61,167 nucleotides of DNA from Acidobacteriota bacterium (GTDB taxonomy: Bacteria; Acidobacteriota; Thermoanaerobaculia; Gp7-AA8). Positions 45,283 through 54,866 of this stretch are shown piece by piece; within the stretch, counting starts at the first letter, position 1; the number at the start of each line of letters is the position of its first letter. The notes beneath the pieces are model-generated. The model was not told the origin of the DNA. It was given only the letters and a program-made list of their open reading frames with translations, and searched no databases. The translations under genes and the position numbers were made by a program. The stretch spans positions 1 through 61,167 of the forward strand of contig JAJPHC010000040.1 of the NCBI GenBank assembly GCA_021325515.1, given 5' to 3'.

Positions 45283-47214
45283 ATGAATCCGTCCGGGCGG
45301 AGCGTGCGGCGTGCCGAATGGCTGTGGGTGATTCTCGCCTCGATCGTCAAGCTCTGGATTGGAAACGCCAGAGATCTGATGGCGATCGGCTGGGCCAAGG
45401 TCGATGACTACTGGTTTCTCGAAAAGGCGGATTCGATTCTCCGCGGAGCATGGCTCGGCCCGTTCGACGAGCGGACGCTGATCAAGGGCGCAGGCTATCC
45501 GCTGTTCATCGCGTTCACGAAGACGCTCTCGCTTCCGCTCCTCTTTGCCCACCAGTTGTTCTACACCGCCGCGTGCATCGTGACGATCGCCGCGCTGCGG
45601 CCGGCGATCCGCTCGCCGCGCTGGCGGATCGCGATCTTCACACTGCTGCTCTTCAATCCGATCTGCTGGAGTGAGGATGTCGGCGACCGCGTGCTGCGCG
45701 AGGCGATCTACCCTTCGTTGTCCCTGCTCGTCCTCGCAGGCTTCGCAGGCGCATTTCTGCGGCGCGAGGAGAGGACCGCGCGCATCGCACCGTGGGTTCT
45801 CGTTGCAGCTTTCTCGCTCGCGATGTTCTGGCACACGCGCGAGGAAGGCGTCTGGCTCCTGCCTGCACTGGCTGCGCTGATCGGCGCACTGCTGTGGGCC
45901 GCGTGGAAAGCTCCGGATCTCCGGCGCAAGACCGTTCTCATCATCGGCATTCCGCTCCTGCTCTTCGCGGGCTCGACGATCGCCATCGTGGCGGCCAACG
46001 GCTCTCGCTATGGTCTGGTCACGACGGTCGAGTTCAAGGACTCGTCGTTCGTCCGCGCGTACGCGAGCCTGATTGCCGTGCGGCAGCATCCGCCGCTCGT
46101 GCGTGTGCCGGTCCCGACGGAGACGCGCGAACGGATCTACGCGGTGAGTCCCGCCTTCGCGGAGTTGCGGCGGTTTCTCGAGGGACCGATCGGCAAGCAC
46201 TGGGTCGAAGAAACGCCGACGGATCACCATGGTGAGATGGGCGACGGGACGTTCATGTGGGCGTTCCGCGATGCCGTCGCGGCCGCCGGATATTACGCGC
46301 GCGGCGGGAAGGCCGTCGCCGCGTACTACGAGCGGATCGCGAAGGAGATCGATGCCGCACGTGTGTCGAAGCGGCTCGATGCACGAAAGGCTCGCGGGTC
46401 GATGGCTCCGCCGCTGCTCTGGGGCCAGCGGAGCGAGATTGCGACGACGTTTCTGCGAGGCCTCGTCCATCTGTCGCGCTTCGACAGCTTCTGGATCCGG
46501 CAACCGTTCTCGTCGGGATCGGATGAGGAGCTCGACTACTTCGCAACGATGACGTCGTCACGCGTCGCGCCGCTGCGCCTCGAACAGCCTTGCGTTCATC
46601 TGACGGGCAGCGCACGCGACGCGGAAGGCCCGCTGGATGTCGATGTCCGCCGCACGAACGGCACCCGCTCGTACGGCGCGATCGTCAATCGCGATCCGGC
46701 CGGCCATTTCGATCTCTGGGCACCAGCCCACGATTCCTGGCTGGTTCTCTCGAAGCACGGCCGGCCGATCGACAGAATCGAAGTCACCTACGACGCCCAT
46801 CTCGCCAGCAGGGTGCCCGGCGTTCAGGTGTCGCTGGAGAGCATGAGCGTCGGATCAGAACCTGAAGGCACGTACCCGGTCGACGGCGTTCGCTTCGCGT
46901 TGATGAAGGGAATCGGCCGGATCTATCAGTTCGCGTTTCCCATCGCGCTGCTCGCTGCGCTCGGACTTTACTTCGCAGGCATCAGAAGGAGCGGTGCCTA
47001 TGCCGAGTTGCACGTCGTCATCGCCGGAGTTGCTGCGGCGATCGCGGCGCGCACGCTGCTGCTCGCCGCGATTCAGGTGACATCGATGGAGATGTTTCTC
47101 GGGCGCTACGAGTGTCCCGGTCACGCATTTCTGATTCTGCTCGCGGGGCTTATGGGCTACATCGGAACCGAGCGGATGCGTGAGCGCGGAATTCCGAAAA
47201 CCCGTTCGTGTTAG
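45283..47214 (+). CDS. Polytopic membrane protein, GT-C glycosyltransferase-like
   Basis: 643 aa, start 8 nt after the kinase-fusion stop, so co-transcribed. N-terminal half has about eight transmembrane helices (WLWVILASIVKLWIG, LFIAFTKTLSLPLLFAHQLFYTAACIVTIAAL, IAIFTLLLFNPICW, SLLVLAGFAGAFL, APWVLVAAFSLAMFW, ALAALIGALLWAAW, TVLIIGIPLLLFAGSTIAIVAA). A long periplasmic loop (about 255-545) and three to four C-terminal helices follow. The first periplasmic loop contains VDDYWFLEKADSILRGAWLGPFDERTLIKGAGYPLFIA, and DD or DE pairs there are typical of GT-C lipid-linked-sugar transferases. Together with the GHMP kinase it suggests surface-glycan synthesis, but this is inference. Confidence 0.65.
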   Translation: MNPSGRSVRRAEWLWVILASIVKLWIGNARDLMAIGWAKVDDYWFLEKADSILRGAWLGPFDERTLIKGAGYPLFIAFTKTLSLPLLFAHQLFYTAACIVTIAALRPAIRSPRWRIAIFTLLLFNPICWSEDVGDRVLREAIYPSLSLLVLAGFAGAFLRREERTARIAPWVLVAAFSLAMFWHTREEGVWLLPALAALIGALLWAAWKAPDLRRKTVLIIGIPLLLFAGSTIAIVAANGSRYGLVTTVEFKDSSFVRAYASLIAVRQHPPLVRVPVPTETRERIYAVSPAFAELRRFLEGPIGKHWVEETPTDHHGEMGDGTFMWAFRDAVAAAGYYARGGKAVAAYYERIAKEIDAARVSKRLDARKARGSMAPPLLWGQRSEIATTFLRGLVHLSRFDSFWIRQPFSSGSDEELDYFATMTSSRVAPLRLEQPCVHLTGSARDAEGPLDVDVRRTNGTRSYGAIVNRDPAGHFDLWAPAHDSWLVLSKHGRPIDRIEVTYDAHLASRVPGVQVSLESMSVGSEPEGTYPVDGVRFALMKGIGRIYQFAFPIALLAALGLYFAGIRRSGAYAELHVVIAGVAAAIAARTLLLAAIQVTSMEMFLGRYECPGHAFLILLAGLMGYIGTERMRERGIPKTRSC

Positions 47215-47226
47215 CATCCGCCGAGT

Positions 47227-47303
47227 CGGGCAGTAGCGCAGCCTGGTAGCGTACCTGAATGGGGTTCAGGTGGTCGCGGGTTCAAATCCCGCCTGCCCGA
47301 CCA
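47227..47303 (+). tRNA. tRNA-Pro (GGG anticodon)
   Basis: 77 nt with encoded CCA. Acceptor stem CGGGCAG pairs with CTGCCCG; the anticodon arm CCTGA-ATGGGGT-TCAGG places GGG at positions 34-36, reading CCC codons; T arm GCGGGTTCAAATCCCGC. D arm GCGCAGCCTGGTAGCGT. The gene lies 12 bp after the membrane-protein stop. Confidence 0.97.
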
Positions 47304-47320
47304 GTTTCAAACCCCGCGAT

Positions 47321-47809
47321 TCATCCCTTCCAGAAGGTCGGACCCGGCGGCCGTCGCGTCGCGACACCGTGGCGACGATCGAGCTCGATCCGCAGACTCT
47401 CGTCACCGCGCGCCATCGCCCAGCGATGATTCGCAGCGAACAGCGGCTTCAGAATTGGCGAGAGGATGCGCAGCAGCGGCTTCTCTGCGCGGATGCGCCA
47501 CTCGTACGTGATGTTCGCGAAGTCGCCATCCTGCCCGAAGATCCAGTTGCCATGGCCGGCGAAGTCGCCGAAGGCTTCGAGCGCGAAGCCATCCTGCCGC
47601 TGTTCCGTCACGCGGAAAGACCAGCGCAACGTGTAAGGCAGCCACCCTTTCGTGAACAGCTCGACGGATCCATCATCGCGCTTCTTCACGTCGAGATACA
47701 CCGACGGCCACCATCGTTTCAGATCTTCGGCGTCTTCGAGAATCGAGCGGACCTCTGAAACATCGCCGCGGATGCGCCAGCGCGTCACGAAAAAATATTC
47801 GTTCAACAT
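47321..47809 (-). CDS. SRPBCC (START-like) domain protein
   Basis: 162 aa from the ATG at 47809 (MLNEYFFVTRWRIRGDVSEVRSILEDAEDLKRWWPSVYLDV). The frame is open to 47896 through a repeat. The pattern 'conserved helix with RWWPSVY, then antiparallel strands (SVELFTKGWLPYTLRWSFRVTEQ, DFAGHGNWIFGQDGDFANITYEWRI) and a long final helix' is a polyketide-cyclase/SRPBCC fold that holds a hydrophobic ligand. No catalytic residues suggest a specific ligand. It is convergent with the tRNA-Pro gene. Confidence 0.75.
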   Translation of the reverse strand: MLNEYFFVTRWRIRGDVSEVRSILEDAEDLKRWWPSVYLDVKKRDDGSVELFTKGWLPYTLRWSFRVTEQRQDGFALEAFGDFAGHGNWIFGQDGDFANITYEWRIRAEKPLLRILSPILKPLFAANHRWAMARGDESLRIELDRRHGVATRRPPGPTFWKG

Positions 47810-47843
47810 TCGATTAGAACTACGAGCGGCGCGCGCGATCCGA

Positions 47844-47951
47844 TGGGTGCTGGGGCGCTGGGGCGCTGGGTTACGCGGGATGACGCTTCGCCGCAATCCT
47901 GAAGAAGCGAAGCACCCAGTACCCCAGAACCCCAGTACCCCAGCACCCCAC
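47844..47951. repeat. Octamer repeats GGGGCGCT / CCCCAGTA in inverted arrangement
   Basis: Left: GGTGCTGGGGCGCTGGGGCGCTGGGTTA (47846-47871). Right: ACCCAGTACCCCAGAACCCCAGTACCCCAGCACCCC (47914-47950), period 8-9. The halves pair across a 40-bp spacer. They resemble, in general style, the heptanucleotide STRR repeats (CCCCAGT) known from cyanobacteria. They lie upstream of the SRPBCC gene and downstream of the TonB receptor. Confidence 0.85.
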
Positions 47952-47956
47952 TGACC

Positions 47957-50020
47957 TCACCTGAAGAACCAGCGGTACGACACTTCGATACTGCGCGCGG
48001 GCATCAGGTAGTACTGCGCATCGCCGAGCTCACTCTCTGCGACAGGCACGCGCTTGTTGCCGAGATTTCGTCCATCGATGCGCAACTCGGACTTCGCCAT
48101 GCGATAGCCGATCCCCGCTGACCATGTGGTGTACGACTTGTTGGGAGCGGTATTGCGCTTGTTCAGCCAGCTCTTCCCGGCGTAGTTGAGGAGCGCGTTC
48201 GCGTTGAATCCACGATCGGGCATGTAGAGGATGCCGGCGCCGGCGAGATCGTGCGGCGAGAGCTCGAGCCGCTTGCCTGCGAGCTGCACCGGCACACCCG
48301 GCTCGAACTCCCGGGTGAAATCGCGGAAGCGCGCATCGTGATAGCTGTATCCGAACTGCGCGCGCAGCGACGGTTGCCAGGCGTACTCGAGCTCGACCTC
48401 GCCGCCTTTGAACCGCTCCCGGCCTGCGTTTTCGAGCACCGGCGTGTTGTCCACCGTTGCCGCGGTCACGAGATTGCGGAAGTTCATCAGGAAGACGGAA
48501 GCCGTCCAGTCGAGACGGCCCTCATCGAAGCGCCCTTTGACTCCCACTTCATAACTCTGCGCCGTCTCCGGGTTCAGGATCTCCACCTCAGCCTCGGGCC
48601 CGAAGTCGATCGCAGCAGGCTTGAACGTGTTGCGATAGTCCGCAAACACGGCGGCCGTATCCTCCGCCCGCTCGAAGATCGTGTACGCAACACCGGCGAC
48701 GCCCGAGAATCTCGTGAAGCTGCGCGACTCTTTCTCCGGTCCGTCGGGGCCGTTGTTGTTGCGCGACTCCCGCGTGTGATTGAGGCGCAGGCCGAGATCG
48801 AATCGAAGATCCGGCGTCACGGTCCATTGCGTCGTGGCGTACGCGCCCGAGAAGTTTCTCTTCGTCCGCGCGTCGAACTCCTCCGCCGGCTCTTCGCTGG
48901 CGCGATCTCCGCGTCCTCCTGAAAGAGGCGCGAAGTAGTCGAACGTGGCGCTCTTCGCATGGCCGTCGCCGTAGAGGTGATCGAGTCCGGCGACGATGCG
49001 CAGCGCCGGCGAGATCGCGCGTACGACATGCGTGTCGAAGTAGACATCCGTCACGCCGCGGTCCTGCGTGAAGCCGAACGCATTGGGCCCGGCCTCGCTC
49101 ACGCTGGTGAGAAAGCCGCGCTTGATGTCGAACGTCGAGCGCGACAGCGCAAGAGTCGTCGTCCACGGCGAAGCACCGAGCGTGGACTCGAAGCCGCCGG
49201 CGAGGTGAAACCGATTCTGATCGATGTGCGCATTCGCAGGGTTGTAGTTCGCGTCGACCGGAGTCGCGGTCGAGAGCGCACGTCCCTCGCGGAGGTGCGG
49301 CGTGCCCGGCTCCTGCTGCAGCCACATCGCATCGGCATCGAGTCTCCAGGTGCCTCCTGCAGCCTTGCCCGCGCTGCGATAGAGCCCATGCAGCCGGTCG
49401 AACCCGGTGTCGTCATCGCGAAACTTCCTGCGATCGGCATTGACGAGAATCGACGAACGAAAATCCGCCGACTGCGTGAGCGGCATGGACATCGCCGCCG
49501 ATGTGCTGCCGTACGATCCTCCGGAGAGACGCGCGATGCCACCCGCCGCACCCGCTTCGCGATGGATCACATGAATCACGCCGACGAACGATGTCGCTCC
49601 GTACATGACGGGCGACGAACCGCGAATGACTTCGATGCGGTCGACGTCGGTGAGATCGAGCGACGGCAGATCGGGATTGAATGCGCCGCCCCACGGGACA
49701 CCGTCGACGACGAGCAGAAATGCGTCGAGCTCGCGCAGCCCCCACATCTCCGGGACGGAACCCGCAGGACCGCCGTCGCCGCCCGGCGCGATCGAGACGC
49801 CGGCCGCCAGCGCGAGCGCCGACTGCAGGTCGGTCGCATTTCGCGCGCGCAACTCGTCGCCGCTGATGACCGAGACGTGCGCCGGCACGCTGAGCACATC
49901 CTCCGCGAATTTGTCCGCCGTCACTTCGATCGTCTCGTCGATCTTCTGCGGCTGCTGGGTCTGTGCAAACGCGGTCGCGCACGCGAGTGCGCACACCGCC
50001 ATGAGCAGTGTTCGTTTCAA
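47957..50020 (-). CDS. TonB-dependent outer-membrane receptor
   Basis: 687 aa. Signal peptide MKRTLLMAVCALACATAFA. TonB box region DETIEVTADKFAEDV, plug domain with PAHVSVISGDELRARNATDLQSALALAAGVSIAPGGDGGPAGSVPEMWGLRELDAFLLVVDGVPWGG, and VDRIEVIRGSSPVMYGATSFVGVIHVIHREAG. The 22-strand barrel ends in the typical aromatic residue (IEVSYRWFFR). It is a ligand-gated importer. Ligand unknown: no riboswitch or Fur-like site is visible. The 225-aa exported protein immediately upstream of it (55-bp gap) is probably a partner. Confidence 0.92.
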   Translation of the reverse strand: MKRTLLMAVCALACATAFAQTQQPQKIDETIEVTADKFAEDVLSVPAHVSVISGDELRARNATDLQSALALAAGVSIAPGGDGGPAGSVPEMWGLRELDAFLLVVDGVPWGGAFNPDLPSLDLTDVDRIEVIRGSSPVMYGATSFVGVIHVIHREAGAAGGIARLSGGSYGSTSAAMSMPLTQSADFRSSILVNADRRKFRDDDTGFDRLHGLYRSAGKAAGGTWRLDADAMWLQQEPGTPHLREGRALSTATPVDANYNPANAHIDQNRFHLAGGFESTLGASPWTTTLALSRSTFDIKRGFLTSVSEAGPNAFGFTQDRGVTDVYFDTHVVRAISPALRIVAGLDHLYGDGHAKSATFDYFAPLSGGRGDRASEEPAEEFDARTKRNFSGAYATTQWTVTPDLRFDLGLRLNHTRESRNNNGPDGPEKESRSFTRFSGVAGVAYTIFERAEDTAAVFADYRNTFKPAAIDFGPEAEVEILNPETAQSYEVGVKGRFDEGRLDWTASVFLMNFRNLVTAATVDNTPVLENAGRERFKGGEVELEYAWQPSLRAQFGYSYHDARFRDFTREFEPGVPVQLAGKRLELSPHDLAGAGILYMPDRGFNANALLNYAGKSWLNKRNTAPNKSYTTWSAGIGYRMAKSELRIDGRNLGNKRVPVAESELGDAQYYLMPARSIEVSYRWFFR

Positions 50021-50075
50021 GTGGTTTTCTCCTTCTCCTCAAACGCAGGAATGAGAGAGGCGCGCGAGCCGGGTA

Positions 50076-50753
50076 TCAGATGTTGAGGCGGCTCGTGAGA
50101 AGAAGGAGTGGGCGCAGCACGACGATCGCGCGCGCAGTCTGCCGCGCGTCATGCACCTGAGTTTCGATCCGAGAGCGGCGGACGTCGGCGCGCGCCACAG
50201 GTGCCTGCGTACAACACGCATCGACGACGCGCGAGGGCGCGAAGCGAGGCTCACTCGATGCAGACGGTTCCGTGTAGCGGTGCGTCACGTAATCCGATGA
50301 CACCCACTCGACTGCCGGATCGCCATCCGGTGTCGCCGGCTCGCCTGCTTCGGATTCCGGTGACGCGAGCTCGAGCGGCGCAGGCGACGGCTCGATCGCG
50401 AATGTCTGCGGCAGCGCGAGAATCCGTTCGTTCTTCTCGTCGCCGATGCGCAGCATGAGGCAGGCGCGGCTCGTCGTCACATTCGGAACGCGCCACGTCA
50501 CGGAGCGGACGGCATCGCTGAGATGCGGCGTGATGCGGACCGCGTAGTATCCGCCGCCGTCGATCGAGAGAAACGCTTCCCACTCGTGGACGCCGGGAGG
50601 AAGCGCGTCCGCGGCCCACGTCAGCGTCGCGTCGGTTCCTCCTTCGAGCCGCTCGCCTGCGCGAGGCGAGACGAGAGTGATGCCGGCAAATGCCGGCGCC
50701 GCGAGCAGTAGCACGACTGAGACTGCGAGCAGGAACCGCCGCCAGGAGGTCAT
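50076..50753 (-). CDS. Exported protein encoded with the TonB receptor
   Basis: 225 aa with a signal peptide (MTSWRRFLLAVSVVLLLAAPAFA). Residues 24-125 form an Ig-like domain (GITLVSPRAGERLEGGTDATLTWAADALPPGVHEWEAFLSIDGGGYYAVRITPHL). The remainder is Pro/Ser-rich, with a paired cysteine VDACCTQAP and a tail RPLLLLTSRLNI. It precedes the TonB receptor gene and may bind or present its ligand, or be part of a periplasmic complex. No homologue recognised. Confidence 0.6.
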   Translation of the reverse strand: MTSWRRFLLAVSVVLLLAAPAFAGITLVSPRAGERLEGGTDATLTWAADALPPGVHEWEAFLSIDGGGYYAVRITPHLSDAVRSVTWRVPNVTTSRACLMLRIGDEKNERILALPQTFAIEPSPAPLELASPESEAGEPATPDGDPAVEWVSSDYVTHRYTEPSASSEPRFAPSRVVDACCTQAPVARADVRRSRIETQVHDARQTARAIVVLRPLLLLTSRLNI

Positions 50754-50772
50754 CGGGAAGCGAAAGTCTAAC

Positions 50773-53571
50773 CTACGAACTTCCCGACATCGCTTCGTAA
50801 AACTCGACGACGGAGTCGAAGCGCTCTACCGCGTTCTTCGACAGCGCGCGATGCACCGCCTCGGCAGCCTCCACGGAGACCTCCGGCGCGAGCTTGCGCA
50901 ACGGCGGCACCATCTCTTCCGTGTGGCTCTTCACGATCGACGCGAGATCGGTCGCATGTCCGAACGGATGCTCACCCGTGAGCAGCTCGTACGCGATCAG
51001 CCCCAGCGCGTACTGATCGGAACGCGCATCGGCGCCGCGCCCGCTCAGCAGTTCCGGTGCGAGATACATCAGCGTGCCGACGACTCCCACACTCTGCGCC
51101 GACTGCACGACGGTCGCCTCATGATCGCCGATCGGCCCGCTCAGCTTCGCGAGGCCGAAGTCGAGCACGCGCGGCGACAACGCTCCTCCCTCATGCACGA
51201 TCATGATGTTCTCCGGCTTCAGGTCGCGATGAACGACGCCGGCGCGATGCGCGGCATCGACGGCCTCGCACACCGGCTTCATGATCTCCAGCATCCGCTC
51301 GAACGGCTGCGCGCCTGCATTGATCGTTTTCCGCAGCGTCTGTCCTTCGAGATGCTCCATCACGAGATAGGCGTGACCGCCGGAGAGCACGCCGAAGTCA
51401 TGCACCGTCACGATCGCCGGATGCTTCAGGCGCGCGACGATCCGCGCCTCGCGCTCGAAGCGGCTGCGCATGCTCGGGCTGCCGACGAGATGCGCGAGCA
51501 GCACCTTCACCGCAACGGGCCGGTTGAGTCTCTTCTGCGTCGCGAGATAAACGGAGCCCATCCCTCCGCGGCCGAGGATTTTCGTGACGAGGTATTTGTC
51601 CTCGATCATTCGCGGCACGCCATGCTCCTGCACGAGCGTCTGATGATCGACCTCGCACGCGGCCTGATCGGCGCCATAGCAGCGGCCGCACGCGGGACAG
51701 GAGCGGAGCTCATCGAGAATCGGCGGCGGTGCCGCTTCCGCGAGAGGCGACCAGACGAACGATGGCGAGCCCTTCAGCCGCGCGTAATCGAAGGTGAGCG
51801 CCAGTTGCGCCGCGATCGTGCGGAGCAGCTCGCGGTCTTCGCGGCTGTAGGGTTCCTCCGACATCCGCTCGCCGAGGACCATGAGACCGGCGAGGCGGTT
51901 TTCGATGAGCAGCGGAACCAGCAGATATGCGTCCGCCTCGGCGAGCCAGTCGCGCTCGGCGGCCGGCAGGCGCGTCACCAGCGTCTTCGTCGTGCGCGCG
52001 TGCAGATCGAGCGGCTCCGGATCCGTCGCGAGCAGCGTCGGCAGCGCACCGGTGGACGGCAGCGGCGAGACGATCGCGTCCGACCGCTCGCCTCGCGCGA
52101 ATGCACGCGAGAGCTCCCTCCCTTCGCGATCGAGCTGCCAGAGCGAGACATGTTTCGGATGCAGCGCGCTCTCGACTTCATCCAGCGTGACGCGCGAGAG
52201 GCCGATGATGTCCGAGCCGTCGCGCACCATCGACACGACGTGCAGCATCAGATTGCGCGCATCGTACTGCTCGCGGAAGTAACGCCGGTCGAGTGCGAGC
52301 AGCAGGCGCTTGCGATATCCGATCATCAGCGCGAGCGGCAGGATCAGCAGAAGATAGATCGCCGGCGTCCGCGTCACGACCGCGGCGAGGGAATCGTGGC
52401 GATGGAGATAGAGATAGGCGACCAGGCCGATCACCGGGAGCGCCATCGCCACGAACAGCGTTCCGCGCGCCAGCGCGTATTGAATGCTGCGCCGCACCAG
52501 CACACGGATGTTGAACATCCGGTGACGAACGACCGCGTAGGCGAAGATCGCCGATCCGGCCATCGTGCAGAGACTGTTCGCAAGATCCGCGATCTGATCG
52601 AGCGCGAAGCTTTCGAAGAGATGAAGAATGTTCGCCAGCACGAAGCCGAGCACGCCGGGGAAGAGCGCGAGAAAACAGAGTTGCAGACGGCGCCGGCTGT
52701 TCAGATCCTTCGCGCGGCGAAGGCGGAACGCGAGGATGAGCAGCGACAAGATCAGCAGCGCCGGCCCGAGCGTCAGATACACCGAGCTGTGCGCCGGGAT
52801 GGCCAGCGTCGCCGGATCGTTGCCGGCGTGACGAATGTCCGATCCGAGCGCTTCGATGAAGATCGGCAGCGGCAGCAGGTACAACAGCGCGCGCCAGGCG
52901 CGAGGCGGCCGCCCATGACCGGCGAACACCACTGCGAAATGCAACGACGCCGCGAAGAAGGCGGCGACGAAGACGCTGTCGGTGATGTAGATCGCGAGCC
53001 GCAGCCATCGCGGCAGTTCTGCGATCAGTGCGCCGAAGCCCGGCGCATCGGCGAAGAAGTTCCCTCCCGCCCAGTAGAGGAAGAAGAGCGATGCGAGCCG
53101 CGCGTCCTTGTACTCGCCGCGAATCAGCAGCAGCGCGATTCCGAGCGCGAGCATCCAGATGTTCAGCGGATACCAGAAGTAGCTGTTGATCGCGCCGAGC
53201 GTCCGCTCGCCGCCGGCGAGGAGCGCTTCTTCGCGCGCTTCCTCGTTCATCACCGGAACCGCGAAGAGCGTGACGTGGCGGCGGCCGCGCTCTACGACGA
53301 TCGGAACCGTGTCGCCGGCGCTGGTGAAGTGCATCGGCGAGACGCGCGGCGCAAGAGGGATTCCGTTGATCGAGAGAATGCGGTCGCCGGGACGGAGTCC
53401 TGCACGCTCCGCTGCTCCACCATGGACGACGCCGGCGACGATGCCCGTCGCGCGCGAGAGCTCCGCCTGCAGCGAAGGACGCACGGCCTGGTTGTAGCCG
53501 GCCGCCACAACGAATGCCGCCGCAATGAAGAGCTGGGCCCAACAGAAGACGAGCAGCGGCCGGAATTTCAT
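50773..53571 (-). CDS. Membrane PDZ-GAF protein with C-terminal serine/threonine kinase
   Basis: 932 aa from the ATG at 53571. Domain order: signal-anchor (about 6-26), PDZ (about 40-105, GGAAERAGLRPGDRILSINGIPL), a block of about seven transmembrane helices (130-415), GAF (about 440-597), a zinc ribbon CPACGRC (about 625-631), and at the C-terminus a complete Hanks kinase (about 658-928): GRGGMGSV, AVKVL, HRDLKPENIM, DFGLAK, APELL. Bacterial kinases usually begin with the kinase domain; here it is last, behind sensory and membrane modules. It should phosphorylate cytoplasmic Ser/Thr targets after a periplasmic or membrane signal. It is divergent from the zinc-ribbon membrane protein at 53633. 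Confidence 0.9.
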   Translation of the reverse strand: MKFRPLLVFCWAQLFIAAAFVVAAGYNQAVRPSLQAELSRATGIVAGVVHGGAAERAGLRPGDRILSINGIPLAPRVSPMHFTSAGDTVPIVVERGRRHVTLFAVPVMNEEAREEALLAGGERTLGAINSYFWYPLNIWMLALGIALLLIRGEYKDARLASLFFLYWAGGNFFADAPGFGALIAELPRWLRLAIYITDSVFVAAFFAASLHFAVVFAGHGRPPRAWRALLYLLPLPIFIEALGSDIRHAGNDPATLAIPAHSSVYLTLGPALLILSLLILAFRLRRAKDLNSRRRLQLCFLALFPGVLGFVLANILHLFESFALDQIADLANSLCTMAGSAIFAYAVVRHRMFNIRVLVRRSIQYALARGTLFVAMALPVIGLVAYLYLHRHDSLAAVVTRTPAIYLLLILPLALMIGYRKRLLLALDRRYFREQYDARNLMLHVVSMVRDGSDIIGLSRVTLDEVESALHPKHVSLWQLDREGRELSRAFARGERSDAIVSPLPSTGALPTLLATDPEPLDLHARTTKTLVTRLPAAERDWLAEADAYLLVPLLIENRLAGLMVLGERMSEEPYSREDRELLRTIAAQLALTFDYARLKGSPSFVWSPLAEAAPPPILDELRSCPACGRCYGADQAACEVDHQTLVQEHGVPRMIEDKYLVTKILGRGGMGSVYLATQKRLNRPVAVKVLLAHLVGSPSMRSRFEREARIVARLKHPAIVTVHDFGVLSGGHAYLVMEHLEGQTLRKTINAGAQPFERMLEIMKPVCEAVDAAHRAGVVHRDLKPENIMIVHEGGALSPRVLDFGLAKLSGPIGDHEATVVQSAQSVGVVGTLMYLAPELLSGRGADARSDQYALGLIAYELLTGEHPFGHATDLASIVKSHTEEMVPPLRKLAPEVSVEAAEAVHRALSKNAVERFDSVVEFYEAMSGSS

Positions 53572-53632
53572 CGTGGTGACCTGACGATTGTAGTGGAGTG
53601 GTAGCATCGGCCACACACCCCGGAGGATTGCC

Positions 53633-54811
53633 ATGTACGGCTCGCCGCAGAGCTCTTCGATCGACCTCGCGAATATGTCCTGCGAAGGATGCGGCGTTTA
53701 TGACGCGAGTCTCCGCTTCTCCACGCACCCGACGGTGATCTCGTTTCTCTTCGGTGCGTCTCAGGGAGGAGAGTCGGGCATCTGGTGCGCGCGCTGCCGC
53801 GGCATTCAGTCCGCCAAGGCGGCGGCGATCACCGCGCTGGCCGGCTGGTGGTCGATTCCCGGACTCCGCGCAACCATCGCCGCGCTGAAAGCGAACCTCA
53901 ACGACGGCGAGCAGAACGCGACGGCGAACGGACAACTGCTGCGCGGTCTGGCGCGCACCGAATTCGACAATGGCAATCCGGAGTTCGCGGCGATGTTCGC
54001 GCAGGCCGCGCACGACGTGCAGCCGCAGCGGGAGAACAGCCGTCTGCTGGAGGATCTTCGGCGCTCCGGTCATCGCGCGGCGGTTCCGCCTTCACCCTGG
54101 CGCTACGCGGCGATCGTGCCGGTCGTGCTCGCCGCGCTGCTCGCGTTGTTCGGAGCTTCGCGCCTTCTGTCGCGCAAGGGTGCGGAAACCGCAGTCGCCG
54201 CGAGCCAGCCGCCGGCATCGACGACGTCGACGTCCGGTTCGAACTTCGCCGCGCTCGCCGCAGCGAGATCGCAGGGACATCCGAAACTCAATCCCAATGC
54301 GACCGCGGACGAGCTCGAGAAGCTGCTGACTCCTGACTCTGACGAGGCGACGGTCAAGACGTACATCCGTACACGCCTCATGGAAATGAAGAGCGAGCTG
54401 CGTCCGGCAATCGAGCGCGGCGACAGCCTGATCATGTTTCAGTCGAAGATCGACGCGCTGGCGCAGCAGCCGGCGGTGACGAAGTACATGTCGACGAGGC
54501 CCGCGCTGCGCAGTGCATTCGACTCGCTCAGCTCGGCGATCGGCGATGCGATGCGTTACTACCACGGCGGGGCGCCGGTCGACGCGATTCAGCGGACGGC
54601 AGGTGAGTCGCTCAACGTCACGAGCAACATGGCATACGACGCGATTCAGGCGCAGTCGAAAGGACACTCGGGGGAGAGCAGCATTCTCGTTACCGATATC
54701 CAGAACCGTTCGGACTCGATGGAAATGATGCGACTCGACCTCCGAGTCCGCGGTGCAGTCATCGGAAACGTGGGAGAAGCGATCAACAACTGTCTGAACG
54801 AGATTCCCTGA
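53633..54811 (+). CDS. Zinc-ribbon membrane protein of unknown function
   Basis: 392 aa. An N-terminal zinc ribbon (MSCEGCGVYDASLRFSTHPT...GIWCARCRGIQSAK, two CxxC pairs) precedes a transmembrane helix (YAAIVPVVLAALLALFGASRLL, about 159-180). After it comes a Ser/Thr/Pro linker and a helical region with DSDEATVKTYIRTRLMEMKSELRPAIERGDSLIMFQSKIDALAQQ. The start ATG is 61 bp from that of the divergent membrane kinase, which also has a zinc ribbon; a shared regulatory theme or phosphorylation relation is possible but not shown. Probably inner membrane. Confidence 0.65.
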   Translation: MYGSPQSSSIDLANMSCEGCGVYDASLRFSTHPTVISFLFGASQGGESGIWCARCRGIQSAKAAAITALAGWWSIPGLRATIAALKANLNDGEQNATANGQLLRGLARTEFDNGNPEFAAMFAQAAHDVQPQRENSRLLEDLRRSGHRAAVPPSPWRYAAIVPVVLAALLALFGASRLLSRKGAETAVAASQPPASTTSTSGSNFAALAAARSQGHPKLNPNATADELEKLLTPDSDEATVKTYIRTRLMEMKSELRPAIERGDSLIMFQSKIDALAQQPAVTKYMSTRPALRSAFDSLSSAIGDAMRYYHGGAPVDAIQRTAGESLNVTSNMAYDAIQAQSKGHSGESSILVTDIQNRSDSMEMMRLDLRVRGAVIGNVGEAINNCLNEIP

Positions 54812-54866
54812 GCCGTTCCCTCTCACGAGAATGAAATCCGTCCCGCTGTGCGTTACGGCGGGCCAA

